DNA of 64,000 bases, from positions 62,001-126,000 of the forward strand of contig NZ_JBHTDN010000009.1 in NCBI RefSeq assembly GCF_042666505.1. Reading direction: 5' to 3'. The number at the start of each line of letters is the position of its first letter. Position 1 is the first letter of the stretch. The DNA is from Parapedobacter sp042666505 (GTDB lineage: Bacteria; Bacteroidota; Bacteroidia; Sphingobacteriales; Sphingobacteriaceae). A program made the position numbers and the translations under genes. This document shows, one piece after another, positions 9,302-16,903 of the stretch. The notes beneath the pieces were generated by a model. It had not been told where the DNA came from. It saw only the letters and a program-made list of their open reading frames with translations, and ran no database searches.

Positions 9302-10279
9302 ATGAAGGCAATGATTTATACCCGATACGGCCCTCCCGAGGTGGTCCGGATGCAGGATGTCGACGTACCGGCGGTAAAAGCGGGTGAGGTATTGATCAAG
9401 ATACACGCAACCACGGTAAATCGTACCGATTGTGGATTCCGCAGCGCAAACTATTTTATCGTCCGTTTTTTCAGCGGCTTGTTTAAACCACGGGCGAAAA
9501 TACTGGGCTGCGAGTTTGCGGGAGAAATAGAAGCCGTCGGCAAAAATGTGCGCAACTTCAAACCGGGAGACCGCGTCTTCGGATATGACGAGACCCGTTT
9601 TGGTGGGCATGGCGAATATAAGGTTATAGCGGCATCGGGCGCCTTAGCAACGATTCCCGGCGGAATGGATTACACCGAGGCAGCTCCGCTTACGGAAGGA
9701 AGCCACTATGCATTGGGTAACATCCGCGCAGCCAGGGTCAAGAAAGGCGATATCGCAATGGTATATGGTGCCACGGGATCCATCGGTTCCGCTGCGGTCC
9801 AATTGCTAAAGCACTTCGGCGCCTATGTGGTAGCTGTTTCCAATACAAAAAACGTCGAATTGGTCGCATCCTTGGGAGCAGACGAAGTGATCGACTACGA
9901 AACCCAGCAATTCACCGGGACCCCTCATCGCTTCGACTTCGTTTTTGACGCCGTTGGCAAATCTTCTTTCCGGCAATGCAAACCGCTATTAAAGCCAAAA
10001 GGAATCTACATCTCTACCGAATTAGGCAGGAATTCGGAAAACGTATTCCTCGCGCTTGTAACACCGTTGGGCAAGGGCAGGAAGGTCTTGTTTCCCATCC
10101 CTTCCATCACCCAGGCCGATGTAGTAATGATTCGAAACCTTGCGGAATCCGGTGATTTTAAACCCGTGGTCGACCGCACCTATCCGCTCGAACAGCTGGT
10201 CGAGGCGTACCGCTACGTAGAAACCGGCCAAAAAACCGGAAACGTGGTTATCACCTTGGAAAATTCGGATCCGCCTTGA
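9302..10279 (+). CDS. Medium-chain (MDR) NAD(P)-dependent alcohol dehydrogenase / quinone-reductase-like protein
   Basis: 325 aa, cytoplasmic. The N-terminal GroES-like half opens MKAMIYTRYGPPEVV and includes GCEFAGEIEAVGKNV and FKPGDRVFGYD; the C-terminal Rossmann half has the cofactor loop VYGATGSIGSAAVQLLKHFGA (about 150-170) and the GADEVIDY motif. The structural-zinc cysteine cluster of classical alcohol dehydrogenases is absent, so a zinc-free NADPH:quinone oxidoreductase-type enzyme is most likely. It is transcribed divergently from the ECF sigma gene and its 3' end overlaps the convergent DinB gene by 29 nt. The physiological substrate is unknown. Confidence 0.85.
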   Translation: MKAMIYTRYGPPEVVRMQDVDVPAVKAGEVLIKIHATTVNRTDCGFRSANYFIVRFFSGLFKPRAKILGCEFAGEIEAVGKNVRNFKPGDRVFGYDETRFGGHGEYKVIAASGALATIPGGMDYTEAAPLTEGSHYALGNIRAARVKKGDIAMVYGATGSIGSAAVQLLKHFGAYVVAVSNTKNVELVASLGADEVIDYETQQFTGTPHRFDFVFDAVGKSSFRQCKPLLKPKGIYISTELGRNSENVFLALVTPLGKGRKVLFPIPSITQADVVMIRNLAESGDFKPVVDRTYPLEQLVEAYRYVETGQKTGNVVITLENSDPP

Positions 10280-10871
10280 TCTCCTCGATCTGCAGCGTAT
10301 GCCGCGCGGTATGCGCCGGAATATACAGAAGCGCATGGTACCCGTCAACGGCACCGAATGGTGAATCGGTAATGCGGTTACGCATATCGTCCACGGAAGT
10401 CTCTTTTATAAAATCGAGTAATGCTTTGCGTTGCTTTTTTAGGTCTTTAAGCGCGGTCTTGCCATTCGTATACGTTCCAGCTTCCTTCGGACTTAACTCT
10501 TCGGAGGCTTTTGCCTTAAAACTCCGGTCAGTCATTCCGTTGATCACATCGTCATCGCTCATTTTTACATCGCCTCTCCGCTCAGGGTTCGGTTGCTGTT
10601 CGAGCGTTTTTTTCGCATACACAAAAAGTGCCGGTTCCGTTTGGATAATATGCTCCAAACATTGGCTGATGGACCATCGGTCGGGTGCCGACTTGAATGC
10701 GAGCTGTGCATCGCTCAGTCCCTCCACTGATTTCGCAAGCGCATCGAATGTTTGCTGATAATAATCCAGCAAAAATGCTTTGTCGTGTTGCGCCCCAGGC
10801 GCAGCCGATTGTGCCATGACCGTATGCGCCAACGTACACGCGGTAAACAGCAAGAATAGTAACCTTTTCAT
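10251..10871 (-). CDS. DinB-superfamily protein with signal peptide
   Basis: 206 aa. A Sec signal peptide (LLFLLFTACTLAHTVMAQS) precedes a four-helix DinB/YfiT fold: helix 1 YYQQTFDALAKSV, the RWSISQCLEHI block with its His, and a late HTARHTLQIEEI segment whose histidines complete the usual three-His metal site. Family members include thiol S-transferases and many uncharacterised proteins; exported members are typical of Bacteroidota and their role is unknown. Its 3' end overlaps that of the adjacent reductase gene by 29 nt, tail to tail. Fold confidence is high, function low. Confidence 0.8.
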   Translation of the reverse strand: MKRLLFLLFTACTLAHTVMAQSAAPGAQHDKAFLLDYYQQTFDALAKSVEGLSDAQLAFKSAPDRWSISQCLEHIIQTEPALFVYAKKTLEQQPNPERRGDVKMSDDDVINGMTDRSFKAKASEELSPKEAGTYTNGKTALKDLKKQRKALLDFIKETSVDDMRNRITDSPFGAVDGYHALLYIPAHTARHTLQIEEIKADPNFPR

Positions 10872-10953
10872 ACCATTGATTTTGTAACAAAAATAAGCAC
10901 AGATACGCTAAATCACAGGTGCCGGATGCGACATTTTTAATGGGTATCCAAGA

Positions 10954-11002
10954 CAAGCTGGAATCCGCGACGCTGCTCTTGCGTCCCGGTAAGGCTTGCT
11001 CT
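10954..11002 (+). repeat. Family A intergenic repeat, locus 2
   Basis: The segment starting AAGCTGGAATCCGC and ending GGCTTGCTCTGCAGCAGGTC aligns with the family A units at 40.5 kb. The last 20 bases (10993-11012) are identical to the complement of 40548-40567, including the GCAGGTC terminal half-site. The left terminal inverted repeat is degraded here. It lies between the DinB and helicase genes, directly before a family B copy. Confidence 0.6.
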
Positions 11003-11057
11003 GCAGCAGGTCTCAACACAAAGGCACGGAATCCCAACCCTTACCCAGGCTCGCGTT

Positions 11058-11119
11058 GGATACGCATAAGCAGCCTAGTGACGCAGACCGAAGGGAGCGT
11101 TACCGCTGCGCTGCGTACC
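11058..11119 (+). repeat. Family B intergenic repeat, locus 2
   Basis: Begins GGATACGCATAAGCAGCC, continues with a block matching the complement of 40443-40511 (CCTAGTGACGC, GACC, GGGAGCGTTAC), and ends TGCGTACC. The ends form an inverted repeat (TACGCA at 11061-11066, TGCGTA at 11112-11117). It follows a family A copy by about 55 nt, the same pairing of A and B as at 40.3-40.8 kb. Together the two repeats fill most of the 338-nt gap between the DinB and helicase genes. Confidence 0.6.
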
Positions 11120-11154
11120 AAAGCGAACCCGCTGCCCGCTAAAAACACCCAACA

Positions 11155-11186
11155 TTTCGGAAGCTCGATAATTATGAATACCTTTG
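11155..11186 (+). promoter_or_regulatory. Predicted Bacteroidota-type promoter of the helicase gene
   Basis: TTTC at 11155-11158, a 20-nt spacer and TACCTTTG at 11179-11186, matching the TAnnTTTG -7 element fully and the TTTG -33 element at three of four bases. The predicted transcript start near 11193 leaves a leader of about 15 nt before the helicase start codon. Confidence 0.55.
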
Positions 11187-11208
11187 CAGCCTCAGTAAAC
11201 ATTGTACT

Positions 11209-12462
11209 TTGCTATTTACATCATTAAATCTTTCCAGCCCGATCTTACAGGCACTGGATTCCGCAGGTTACCATACCCCCACTCCCATTCAGCAGCAGGC
11301 CATTCCCGCAGTACTTCAACACCACGACGTGTTGGCATGTGCACAGACCGGTACCGGCAAGACCGCAGCGTTTTCCCTTCCGATTATTGAGCGCCTGTTA
11401 GCTTCAAAAACGGATATTGGGTTTCAGGGACCAAAAGCACTGATACTCGCCCCAACCCGGGAGTTGGCCATCCAGATCGGCGAAAATATCGACGTATATG
11501 TCAGCCGGACACGCATCAAACATACCGTTATATTCGGCGGCGTATCAGCCGTCAATCAAATTGCGGCGCTCCGTAAACGCCCGGATATTCTGGTAGCCAC
11601 ACCCGGGCGGCTGATCGATCTGCTCAACCAAAAAGTTCTGTCCCTGCAACAGGTACGTTTCCTGGTGTTGGACGAAGCCGACCGCATGCTCGATATGGGC
11701 TTCATCAAAGACATCCGCACCATCATCAGCAAAATTCCGGAAAAACGGCAAACGATGTTGTTCTCGGCCACCATGCCTTCGGAAATCGAAAACCTGGCCA
11801 ATGCCATTTTGAACAAACCCGAGCGGATTGCCGTTGCACCGGTGTCTTCCACCGTAGATACGATTCAGCAGGCAATCTATCCCGTCGCGAAGGCCGACAA
11901 AGTCGACCTGTTGTGCCACCTGGTGCACAATGAAAAAAACGGAAACGTATTGGTATTCTCACGGACGAAGCACGGCGCCGACAAAATCGTGCGAAAGCTC
12001 AGCAAAGCCAATATCACCGCGCAGGCGATTCACGGCAACAAATCCCAACAGGCCCGGCAAAAGGCGCTCAAAGCCTTTAAGGACGGAACCCTCAAGGTGT
12101 TGATAGCTACAGACATCGCTGCACGAGGGATTGACATCGACCGGCTCCAATTAGTCATTAACTTTGATCTGCCCAACGAGCCGGAAACCTACGTGCATCG
12201 CATCGGACGCACCGGAAGAGCCGGTGAAAGCGGACGGGCCTGGTCGTTCTGCGATACGGAAGAGCGAGAATACCTCTGGCAGATCTCAAAACTGATCAAA
12301 CAGCGCCTGCCGTTGGTCGAAGACCATCCGTTCCTCCCGGATAACGTGGACGAATACCGGAACGAGCCCGCACGAGCGGCCGCACAACCTTCCGGCAAGC
12401 CGAATAAAAGCAAAAAGAAGAAACATAAACGCCCGCATTCGAACTATCGCGCAGCGGTATAA
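11209..12462 (+). CDS. rhlE: DEAD-box ATP-dependent RNA helicase (RhlE-like)
   Basis: 417 aa. All core motifs are present in order: Q motif (TPTPIQQQAIP), Walker A AQTGTGKT (about 42-49), PTRELA, TPGR, DEAD in VLDEADRMLDMGF, SAT, and in the second RecA domain LIATDIAARGID and HRIGRTGRAG. A short basic tail (KSKKKKHKR) follows the core, as in RhlE-type helicases involved in ribosome maturation, RNA turnover and cold adaptation. No in-frame ATG exists near the N-terminus: the homologous start MLFTSLNLS falls on TTG at 11209, just downstream of a good promoter, so I use this rare start. The 3' end overlaps the convergent glycosylase gene by 19 nt. Confidence 0.92.
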   Translation: MLFTSLNLSSPILQALDSAGYHTPTPIQQQAIPAVLQHHDVLACAQTGTGKTAAFSLPIIERLLASKTDIGFQGPKALILAPTRELAIQIGENIDVYVSRTRIKHTVIFGGVSAVNQIAALRKRPDILVATPGRLIDLLNQKVLSLQQVRFLVLDEADRMLDMGFIKDIRTIISKIPEKRQTMLFSATMPSEIENLANAILNKPERIAVAPVSSTVDTIQQAIYPVAKADKVDLLCHLVHNEKNGNVLVFSRTKHGADKIVRKLSKANITAQAIHGNKSQQARQKALKAFKDGTLKVLIATDIAARGIDIDRLQLVINFDLPNEPETYVHRIGRTGRAGESGRAWSFCDTEEREYLWQISKLIKQRLPLVEDHPFLPDNVDEYRNEPARAAAQPSGKPNKSKKKKHKRPHSNYRAAV

Positions 12463-13157
12463 GAATTGCCGCCGCTCAGGGCCGTCAGGTATTTATCGAT
12501 ATACCATTGCTTATCTTTGGATTTATATTGCTGAATAAATCGCGGGTGGTCTAATACCACGGCTTTCTCAAACAGCTTTTCGGCTTTGTTCAGTTTACTG
12601 ATAAACTGCGCATTCTTTTTCCCGAGGATGTAAACTTCCGAAGTATCCAACCCGAGGCTGATGTGTTGTTTCATGGAGGCAATCATGAACGGTTTCACCA
12701 TTTCAAAAAGCTTGGGATCGTCGTAGTAGTTGGCATTCAGCCAGGTATCCTCTTTTACATGACGCACAATGGCTAACGGAAACGGTGAATTGATATAAAA
12801 CCGTTGGTAGAAATCTTCCGGCCCACCCCATGCTGTGATCATATCGTACAGGAACACCGACGAAACTTCGTGGGTACGCGCCGAAAGCATCTTAATGCCG
12901 CAAACACTTTCCAGCCGCTTCGTATCGGTAAACGGAACACCCGTTACCCCGGCGCCATGCCGACTCGGGTTGATACCGATAATGAACTTTCGCTGGTTTG
13001 AATCGCCGTAATATTTCCGGTAAAAGGCCTGCATTACAACCATCGTCTCCGGGTTATCCAGGTAAGGATTCATCACCCCGAAACCGGGAGGCAGTGCACC
13101 TGTGTATTGCAGGTCCCGGTTAAACGCGATGATCTTTTCGGCCCATGTTGTTGTCAT
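12444..13157 (-). CDS. SMUG2-like uracil-DNA glycosylase family protein (DUF4918-like)
   Basis: 237 aa, cytoplasmic. It contains the active-site motif GINPSRHGAGVTGVPFTD (about 80-97), comparable to the GMNPGPFGMAQTGVPFG motif of SMUG1, and a second motif DHPRF near the C-terminus, the place where this superfamily has the DNA-intercalating HPS-type loop. The combination matches the SMUG2 class described from Pedobacter, which removes uracil and related deaminated bases from DNA. The start is the ATG at 13157, which overlaps the stop of the upstream MFS gene (ATGA), so the two are probably translated together. The family match is by memory of motifs, not a search. Confidence 0.75.
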   Translation of the reverse strand: MTTTWAEKIIAFNRDLQYTGALPPGFGVMNPYLDNPETMVVMQAFYRKYYGDSNQRKFIIGINPSRHGAGVTGVPFTDTKRLESVCGIKMLSARTHEVSSVFLYDMITAWGGPEDFYQRFYINSPFPLAIVRHVKEDTWLNANYYDDPKLFEMVKPFMIASMKQHISLGLDTSEVYILGKKNAQFISKLNKAEKLFEKAVVLDHPRFIQQYKSKDKQWYIDKYLTALSGGNSYTAAR

Positions 13158-14380
13158 ACCACCGCAAGTTTTTCCCGCGTTAATATCCGGCGGACGATCC
13201 ACAGACCGCCCAGCATACAGACCGCACCGATCAGAAAATGGATACCCGGAAAGTGAAACGGTGCCTGGGGTGTTGTAAAATAGGAGAATGCATTATTCAT
13301 AATGAGCGGCCCTACGATGGTCGTCAGACTCATTAGGCTGGTCAGTGCACCCTGCAACTCGCCCTGCTGGCTGCTTTCCACGTGGCCCGCGATCAATGAT
13401 TGCAAAGAAGGTCCGCAAATACCGCCCAGGCAATACGGCACCAAAAAGACAAACATCATCCATCCTTCGGTCGCAAATGCAAACAAAATAAGTCCCAGTG
13501 CATACAGCGACAACCCAAGGTATATGCTTTTTTCGTTTCCGATTTTCGGATTCAAAATCCGGGTCAATCCCCCTTGCACCAAGCCGGTCAGTACGCCAAC
13601 GACCGCCAGCGAAATCCCGATCATGCCCTCACTCCAGTCAAATTGGTAAATGGTAAAGAAATTCCAGCTTCCCTGCACTGCCTGCGCCCCCAGGTAAATC
13701 AGAAAAAAGCTGATCGCCAATCCGCCGATTTCCTTATGTTCCATCAGAAAGCGAAGCGACCCCAGCGGATTCGCGCGCCGCCAGTCGAACGCCCTTCGGC
13801 TGCTTTTGGGAAGCGATTCGGGCAACAGCAATAATCCGAAAAGAAAGTTCAGCAAACAAAGCACCGCCGCAGCATAAAAAGGAGCCCGCAGGCCCCATGT
13901 TGCCAGCAGTCCGCCCAGCGCGGGTCCGAGCACAAACCCCAGCCCGAAAGCTGCACCGATCAATCCGAAGTTCTTTGCCCGGGTGGTTTCGTCCGTGCTG
14001 ATATCCGCAATGTAGGAAGACGCTGTCGTGAAGCTTGCACCCGTGATGCCCGCGATAATACGACCCGCAAACAACCACCCGTAGGTAGGCGCCCAAGCGA
14101 GAATCAGGTAGTCTATCGCGAATCCCAGCAGCGAAATCAGCAAGATGGGCCGCCGGCCGAACCGATCGCTGAGGTTTCCGACCAACGGCGAAAATAGAAA
14201 TTGAGTAATCGCAAACGAGGATAACAAAAGCGCCCCGTAGGTACTGGCAATATTTACCGGGATACCCTTCAGTTCGGCAATCAGATCGGCCATGACGGGG
14301 ATGATCAACCCCCAACCCATAACATCAATCAACAAGGTGACAAAGATAAAACCAATCGCAGCCTGCTTAGTTGTTCGCAT
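13154..14380 (-). CDS. MFS transporter of the TetA/TCR drug-efflux type
   Basis: 408 aa with about 12 membrane segments. After the first helix (LLIDVMGWGLIIPVMADLI) comes the loop motif GNLSDRFGRRPILLISL, the MFS motif A, and in the fifth helix FGLGFVLGPALGGLLA, the motif C of drug:H+ antiporters. The TCR/Tet branch exports tetracycline and other small molecules by proton exchange. Similarity to housekeeping TCR proteins means that resistance should not be assumed. It overlaps the downstream glycosylase gene by 4 nt. The gene is in a normal chromosomal setting, with no mobile element nearby. Confidence 0.85.
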   Translation of the reverse strand: MRTTKQAAIGFIFVTLLIDVMGWGLIIPVMADLIAELKGIPVNIASTYGALLLSSFAITQFLFSPLVGNLSDRFGRRPILLISLLGFAIDYLILAWAPTYGWLFAGRIIAGITGASFTTASSYIADISTDETTRAKNFGLIGAAFGLGFVLGPALGGLLATWGLRAPFYAAAVLCLLNFLFGLLLLPESLPKSSRRAFDWRRANPLGSLRFLMEHKEIGGLAISFFLIYLGAQAVQGSWNFFTIYQFDWSEGMIGISLAVVGVLTGLVQGGLTRILNPKIGNEKSIYLGLSLYALGLILFAFATEGWMMFVFLVPYCLGGICGPSLQSLIAGHVESSQQGELQGALTSLMSLTTIVGPLIMNNAFSYFTTPQAPFHFPGIHFLIGAVCMLGGLWIVRRILTREKLAVV

Positions 14381-14513
14381 AAATTCCGAGGTAAGCGTGA
14401 AAATCGGGCCAATATTAGCGATATTTTCGGTGGTTTGCAGCGGCTTTCTGTGACATTTTTACGGGCCAAATGCGACAATGCCTTCGCTTCCAATCCGACA
14501 ATATCAAAAATCA

Positions 14514-14544
14514 TTTGCAGCTATTCAAAAAAAGCCTATTTTTG
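14514..14544 (+). promoter_or_regulatory. Predicted promoter of tRNA-Val
   Basis: TTTG at 14514-14517, a spacer of exactly 19 nt and TATTTTTG at 14537-14544, a full match to the Bacteroidota housekeeping consensus. The end of the -7 box is 8 nt before the first tRNA base, so transcription would begin at or very near the mature 5' end. Confidence 0.7.
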
Positions 14545-14552
14545 CAGCACCC

Positions 14553-14627
14553 GGGAAATTAGCTCAGTTGGTTCAGAGCACTACCTCGACAAGGTAGGGG
14601 TCACAGGTTCGAGCCCTGTATTTCCCA
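14553..14627 (+). tRNA. tRNA-Val (anticodon GAC)
   Basis: 75 nt folding as a cloverleaf: acceptor stem GGGAAAT/ATTTCCC, D arm with AGCTCAGTTGGTTCAGAGC, anticodon stem CTACC/GGTAG enclosing TCGACAA, variable loop, T arm ACAGG-TTCGAGC-CCTGT and discriminator A; CCA is not encoded. The anticodon read from the 7-nt loop is GAC, which decodes GUC/GUU valine codons. Position 33, nearly always U, is C here. Confidence 0.9.
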
Positions 14628-14696
14628 CACTTTCTATTTTCCTACGCTCTCATTCTTAGAAGTCTGATTACATTAACCATACAGTCTGCAGATGTA

Positions 14697-15230
14697 TCAC
14701 AAGGCCGTGATCCCATCTAGTAATATCCGGAAAATTGATACGTCCATAAACAAACTGGCGCCTAGTTGCATATGATCGCACAGGTAAACAATCGCCAGGA
14801 TCAGCGCCTGCCCGCCCGCCAATAAGATATGCTTTACTTGGAAACCGATCATCTTTGCCAACAAAGATTCAAACAGCACCAACACGACGCCAACGGAATA
14901 AAATAGCACGAAATTCGCGGTCGAAAAGCAGCAAGCCATCACCACGAGGAAAGCAATGTCACCCCAACCGATCCAGCTGCTCCCCGTCAACTTCCAACTT
15001 CCTTTCCGCCGGAATAACACCACCGCCAATATCCCCGACTGTACCGTCACAATGATCAGGTTGACGGCCACATCCTTGATTGAAAACACGCCCAATAAAA
15101 TGGCGTGCGAAATAGCCACCGATCCGAGTATCGGAAACAACAACACCAATACTGCACGATATTTGAAATCTTCCCACGCCACCCTCACCAATAGCCCGAT
15201 AATTACCAACCACAATAACATATTGATCAA
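14697..15230 (-). CDS. Orphan prepilin-peptidase-like (A24) membrane protein
   Basis: 177 aa, almost entirely hydrophobic, with about six membrane segments. Two acidic motifs match the aspartyl protease core of type IV prepilin peptidases and their TadV/CpaA relatives: an Asp in WEDFKYR after helix 1, and the GxGD motif in WIGWGDIAFL. The methylase domain of PilD-type enzymes is missing, which gives the short length. No pilin, pilus ATPase or type II secretion gene is nearby, so its substrate is unknown. It lies 42 nt after the XRE regulator gene on the same strand, and the two may form an operon close to tRNA-Val. Identification rests on the paired Asp motifs and topology. Confidence 0.6.
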   Translation of the reverse strand: MINMLLWLVIIGLLVRVAWEDFKYRAVLVLLFPILGSVAISHAILLGVFSIKDVAVNLIIVTVQSGILAVVLFRRKGSWKLTGSSWIGWGDIAFLVVMACCFSTANFVLFYSVGVVLVLFESLLAKMIGFQVKHILLAGGQALILAIVYLCDHMQLGASLFMDVSIFRILLDGITAL

Positions 15231-15272
15231 TCTTCCTTAGCTCCTCTACGTTCCCTTGGTCTGCTTCCAAAC

Positions 15273-15512
15273 TTAGGCATACCTTTCATATTTCCTTGAC
15301 TCATTGAAAAACGCGGCAACGGACAAATCATAAAATTCCGCCAACATAGCCAATTGATCCGCACTGATGTGCGTTTTTCCCGACTCCATCCGATTGTAGG
15401 ACGGCTGTTTGATTCGTAACACCGCAGCGACTTCCGTCTGTGAAAGCCGTCGTTGCCGCCGTACCAACAGCAGATTCCGGCTGATGATAGCGTTTAGGTG
15501 ATTCCTTTCCAT
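15273..15512 (-). CDS. XRE-family helix-turn-helix regulator
   Basis: 79 aa from the ATG at 15512 (MERNHLNAIIS). A single HTH_3 domain covers most of the protein: the LLLVRRQRRLSQTEVAAVLRIKQ helix pair is followed by the recognition helix QPSYNRMESGKTHISADQLAMLAEFYDLSV, the usual Cro/C1 pattern. There is no ligand or oligomerisation domain beyond the HTH core. It directly precedes the prepilin-peptidase-like gene and probably controls it or itself. An upstream ATG at 15587 would add 25 residues that do not resemble the family, so the shorter form is preferred. Confidence 0.82.
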   Translation of the reverse strand: MERNHLNAIISRNLLLVRRQRRLSQTEVAAVLRIKQPSYNRMESGKTHISADQLAMLAEFYDLSVAAFFNESRKYERYA

Positions 15513-15632
15513 AATCCAAAAACTTGTATTTGTACAATTATGAAAAAGATTGAGTAACGGCAAAAAAATACCCGACGAACGGGGCACCGACCGCGACGAA
15601 AACGTCCTACCAGCCGATCTATTTCACGTTTT

Positions 15633-15754
15633 ATAGCCATAGGCTATTATATTCACGTACCTACAAAAAGCCGGGCGGCTTTCTGGCATCGGACCCTGCG
15701 CTTCGCGCTATCGGGTTATATCCGTTATATCGGTTGGAATTCGGCTTTCGTAGG
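15633..15754. repeat. Structured intergenic element with nested hairpins
   Basis: A 6-bp hairpin ATAGCC-ATA-GGCTAT (15633-15647) is followed by a larger foldback: CCTACAAAAAGCCG at 15660-15673 pairs with CGGCTTTCGTAGG at 15742-15754, apart from one mismatch and one bulge. Inside lie an ACCC/GGGT pair and the small hairpin GCGC-TTC-GCGC. It fills the gap between the divergently transcribed XRE and receiver genes. No coding frame of note is present, and the function is unknown. Confidence 0.45.
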
Positions 15755-15819
15755 GGTAGATCATCCATTGGTCGGTTTTATTTTTCAACGTCTTTCAGAT
15801 ACGCCATCTTCGTTTCATT

Positions 15820-16197
15820 ATGAGGATGTATCGCTGTCTGCTGATTGAAGACGATTCATTGGCCATCGACATGATGACGGATTACATCGGCCGGCGCGAT
15901 GAACTCCTAATGGTCGGCGTCGTACAGGAACGTTGCGAGATTCTCGGCGCACTGAATTTAACGAAGCCGGACATTGTTTTCCTCGACCTAGTGATTCCCT
16001 CCGGAGGCCCCTCAGGCTTCCATTTTGGACTGTTCCCTACGTCCCTGGCCGTGGTGGTGGTTTCGGCCACCTCCACGGATTGTTTTACCGAGCAGCTTCC
16101 GCCCATCGTCACCTATCAACTTCTAAAACCAATATCATTTAACGATTTTGAAGCGTGCATCGAACGGATCATCCAACACCTCCAACATCCGGGGTAA
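15820..16197 (+). CDS. Stand-alone response-regulator receiver protein
   Basis: 125 aa. A single CheY-like receiver domain: acidic pair in LLIEDDSLA, phospho-acceptor Asp in VFLDLVIPS (about residue 55), Ser/Thr in VVVSATS and the conserved Lys in LLKPIS. The N-terminal sequence is close to receivers of LytTR regulators, but no DNA-binding domain follows. The protein ends 2 nt from the end of a convergent full-length LytTR regulator gene. It could be a phosphate sink or connector for the adjacent histidine kinase, or a shortened duplicate of the neighbouring regulator. The loop after the Asp (PSGGPSGFHFG) is atypical. Confidence 0.8.
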   Translation: MRMYRCLLIEDDSLAIDMMTDYIGRRDELLMVGVVQERCEILGALNLTKPDIVFLDLVIPSGGPSGFHFGLFPTSLAVVVVSATSTDCFTEQLPPIVTYQLLKPISFNDFEACIERIIQHLQHPG

Positions 16198-16199
16198 CC

Positions 16200-16895
16200 C
16201 TACAATAAGCCTATCCCGAAGCGTCTGCGCAGTTCGTCCTTAAATTGCTTACCTACCGGTACTTCTCCGAGATTTCCTTTCAGGATCAATTTTTCGGCCG
16301 CAATGGATTTCACAAAGGCGAGGTTAACGATGTACGACTTATGTACCTGCAGAAAACGGTCGGCCGGAAGGTCCGCAGCCACGCTGCCCAATGTACGCCA
16401 AAGGGTGTAGGTCCTTTCGGTCGTCTCAATGGAAACATAGTCCTTATTCCCTTTTACAAAACAAATGGCGGCATGTTCCAGGATAACGTGCAGATTCCGG
16501 TCCTTTACCACGAAGTAGGGAGTGTTTTGCTTCGATCCATGCTTATGCTCCAAAAACAACTTCGCCTTATTCACCGCTTTGATAAAACGCGCGAGGTCGA
16601 ATGGTTTGACCACAAAATCCAATACATCCAGTTCATAACTCTCGGCGGCATGTTCCGGATTACCCGTAACGAAGATGAAAGCCGGTGGATTGCTTAGGCT
16701 TCTGAAAAACGATATACCATCCATCTCCGGCATGCGGATATCTGAGAAAATGATATCTACCGGCTCGGTAAGCGTCATGAGAGCCAAGGGATTTTCGTAA
16801 CAACCCAGTAATTTCAGAAAGGGCACCTTGGCCACATATTCCGCGAGCGCGTCACGCGCAATGGCCTCATCGTCGATAATTACACACGTATACAT
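16200..16895 (-). CDS. LytTR-family response regulator
   Basis: 231 aa from the ATG at 16895. The receiver domain (1-115) has IIDDE, the phospho-acceptor Asp in IIFSDIRMPEMDG, FVTG and VVKPFD. A C-terminal LytTR DNA-binding domain (about 130-231) has ICFVKGNKDYVSIE, YTLWRTL and FLQVHKSYIVNL. It is encoded 8 nt after the sensor kinase gene on the same strand and should be its cognate regulator. LytTR systems in Bacteroidota commonly govern envelope or transport genes, but the target set here is unknown. Confidence 0.93.
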   Translation of the reverse strand: MYTCVIIDDEAIARDALAEYVAKVPFLKLLGCYENPLALMTLTEPVDIIFSDIRMPEMDGISFFRSLSNPPAFIFVTGNPEHAAESYELDVLDFVVKPFDLARFIKAVNKAKLFLEHKHGSKQNTPYFVVKDRNLHVILEHAAICFVKGNKDYVSIETTERTYTLWRTLGSVAADLPADRFLQVHKSYIVNLAFVKSIAAEKLILKGNLGEVPVGKQFKDELRRRFGIGLL

Positions 16896-16903
16896 AACCT
16901 TCG

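Noticed and set aside
13154..14380. MFS protein as a tetracycline resistance determinant
   Set aside because: The TCR-type motifs are shared with many chromosomal exporters, and there is no mobile context or resistance-specific signature.
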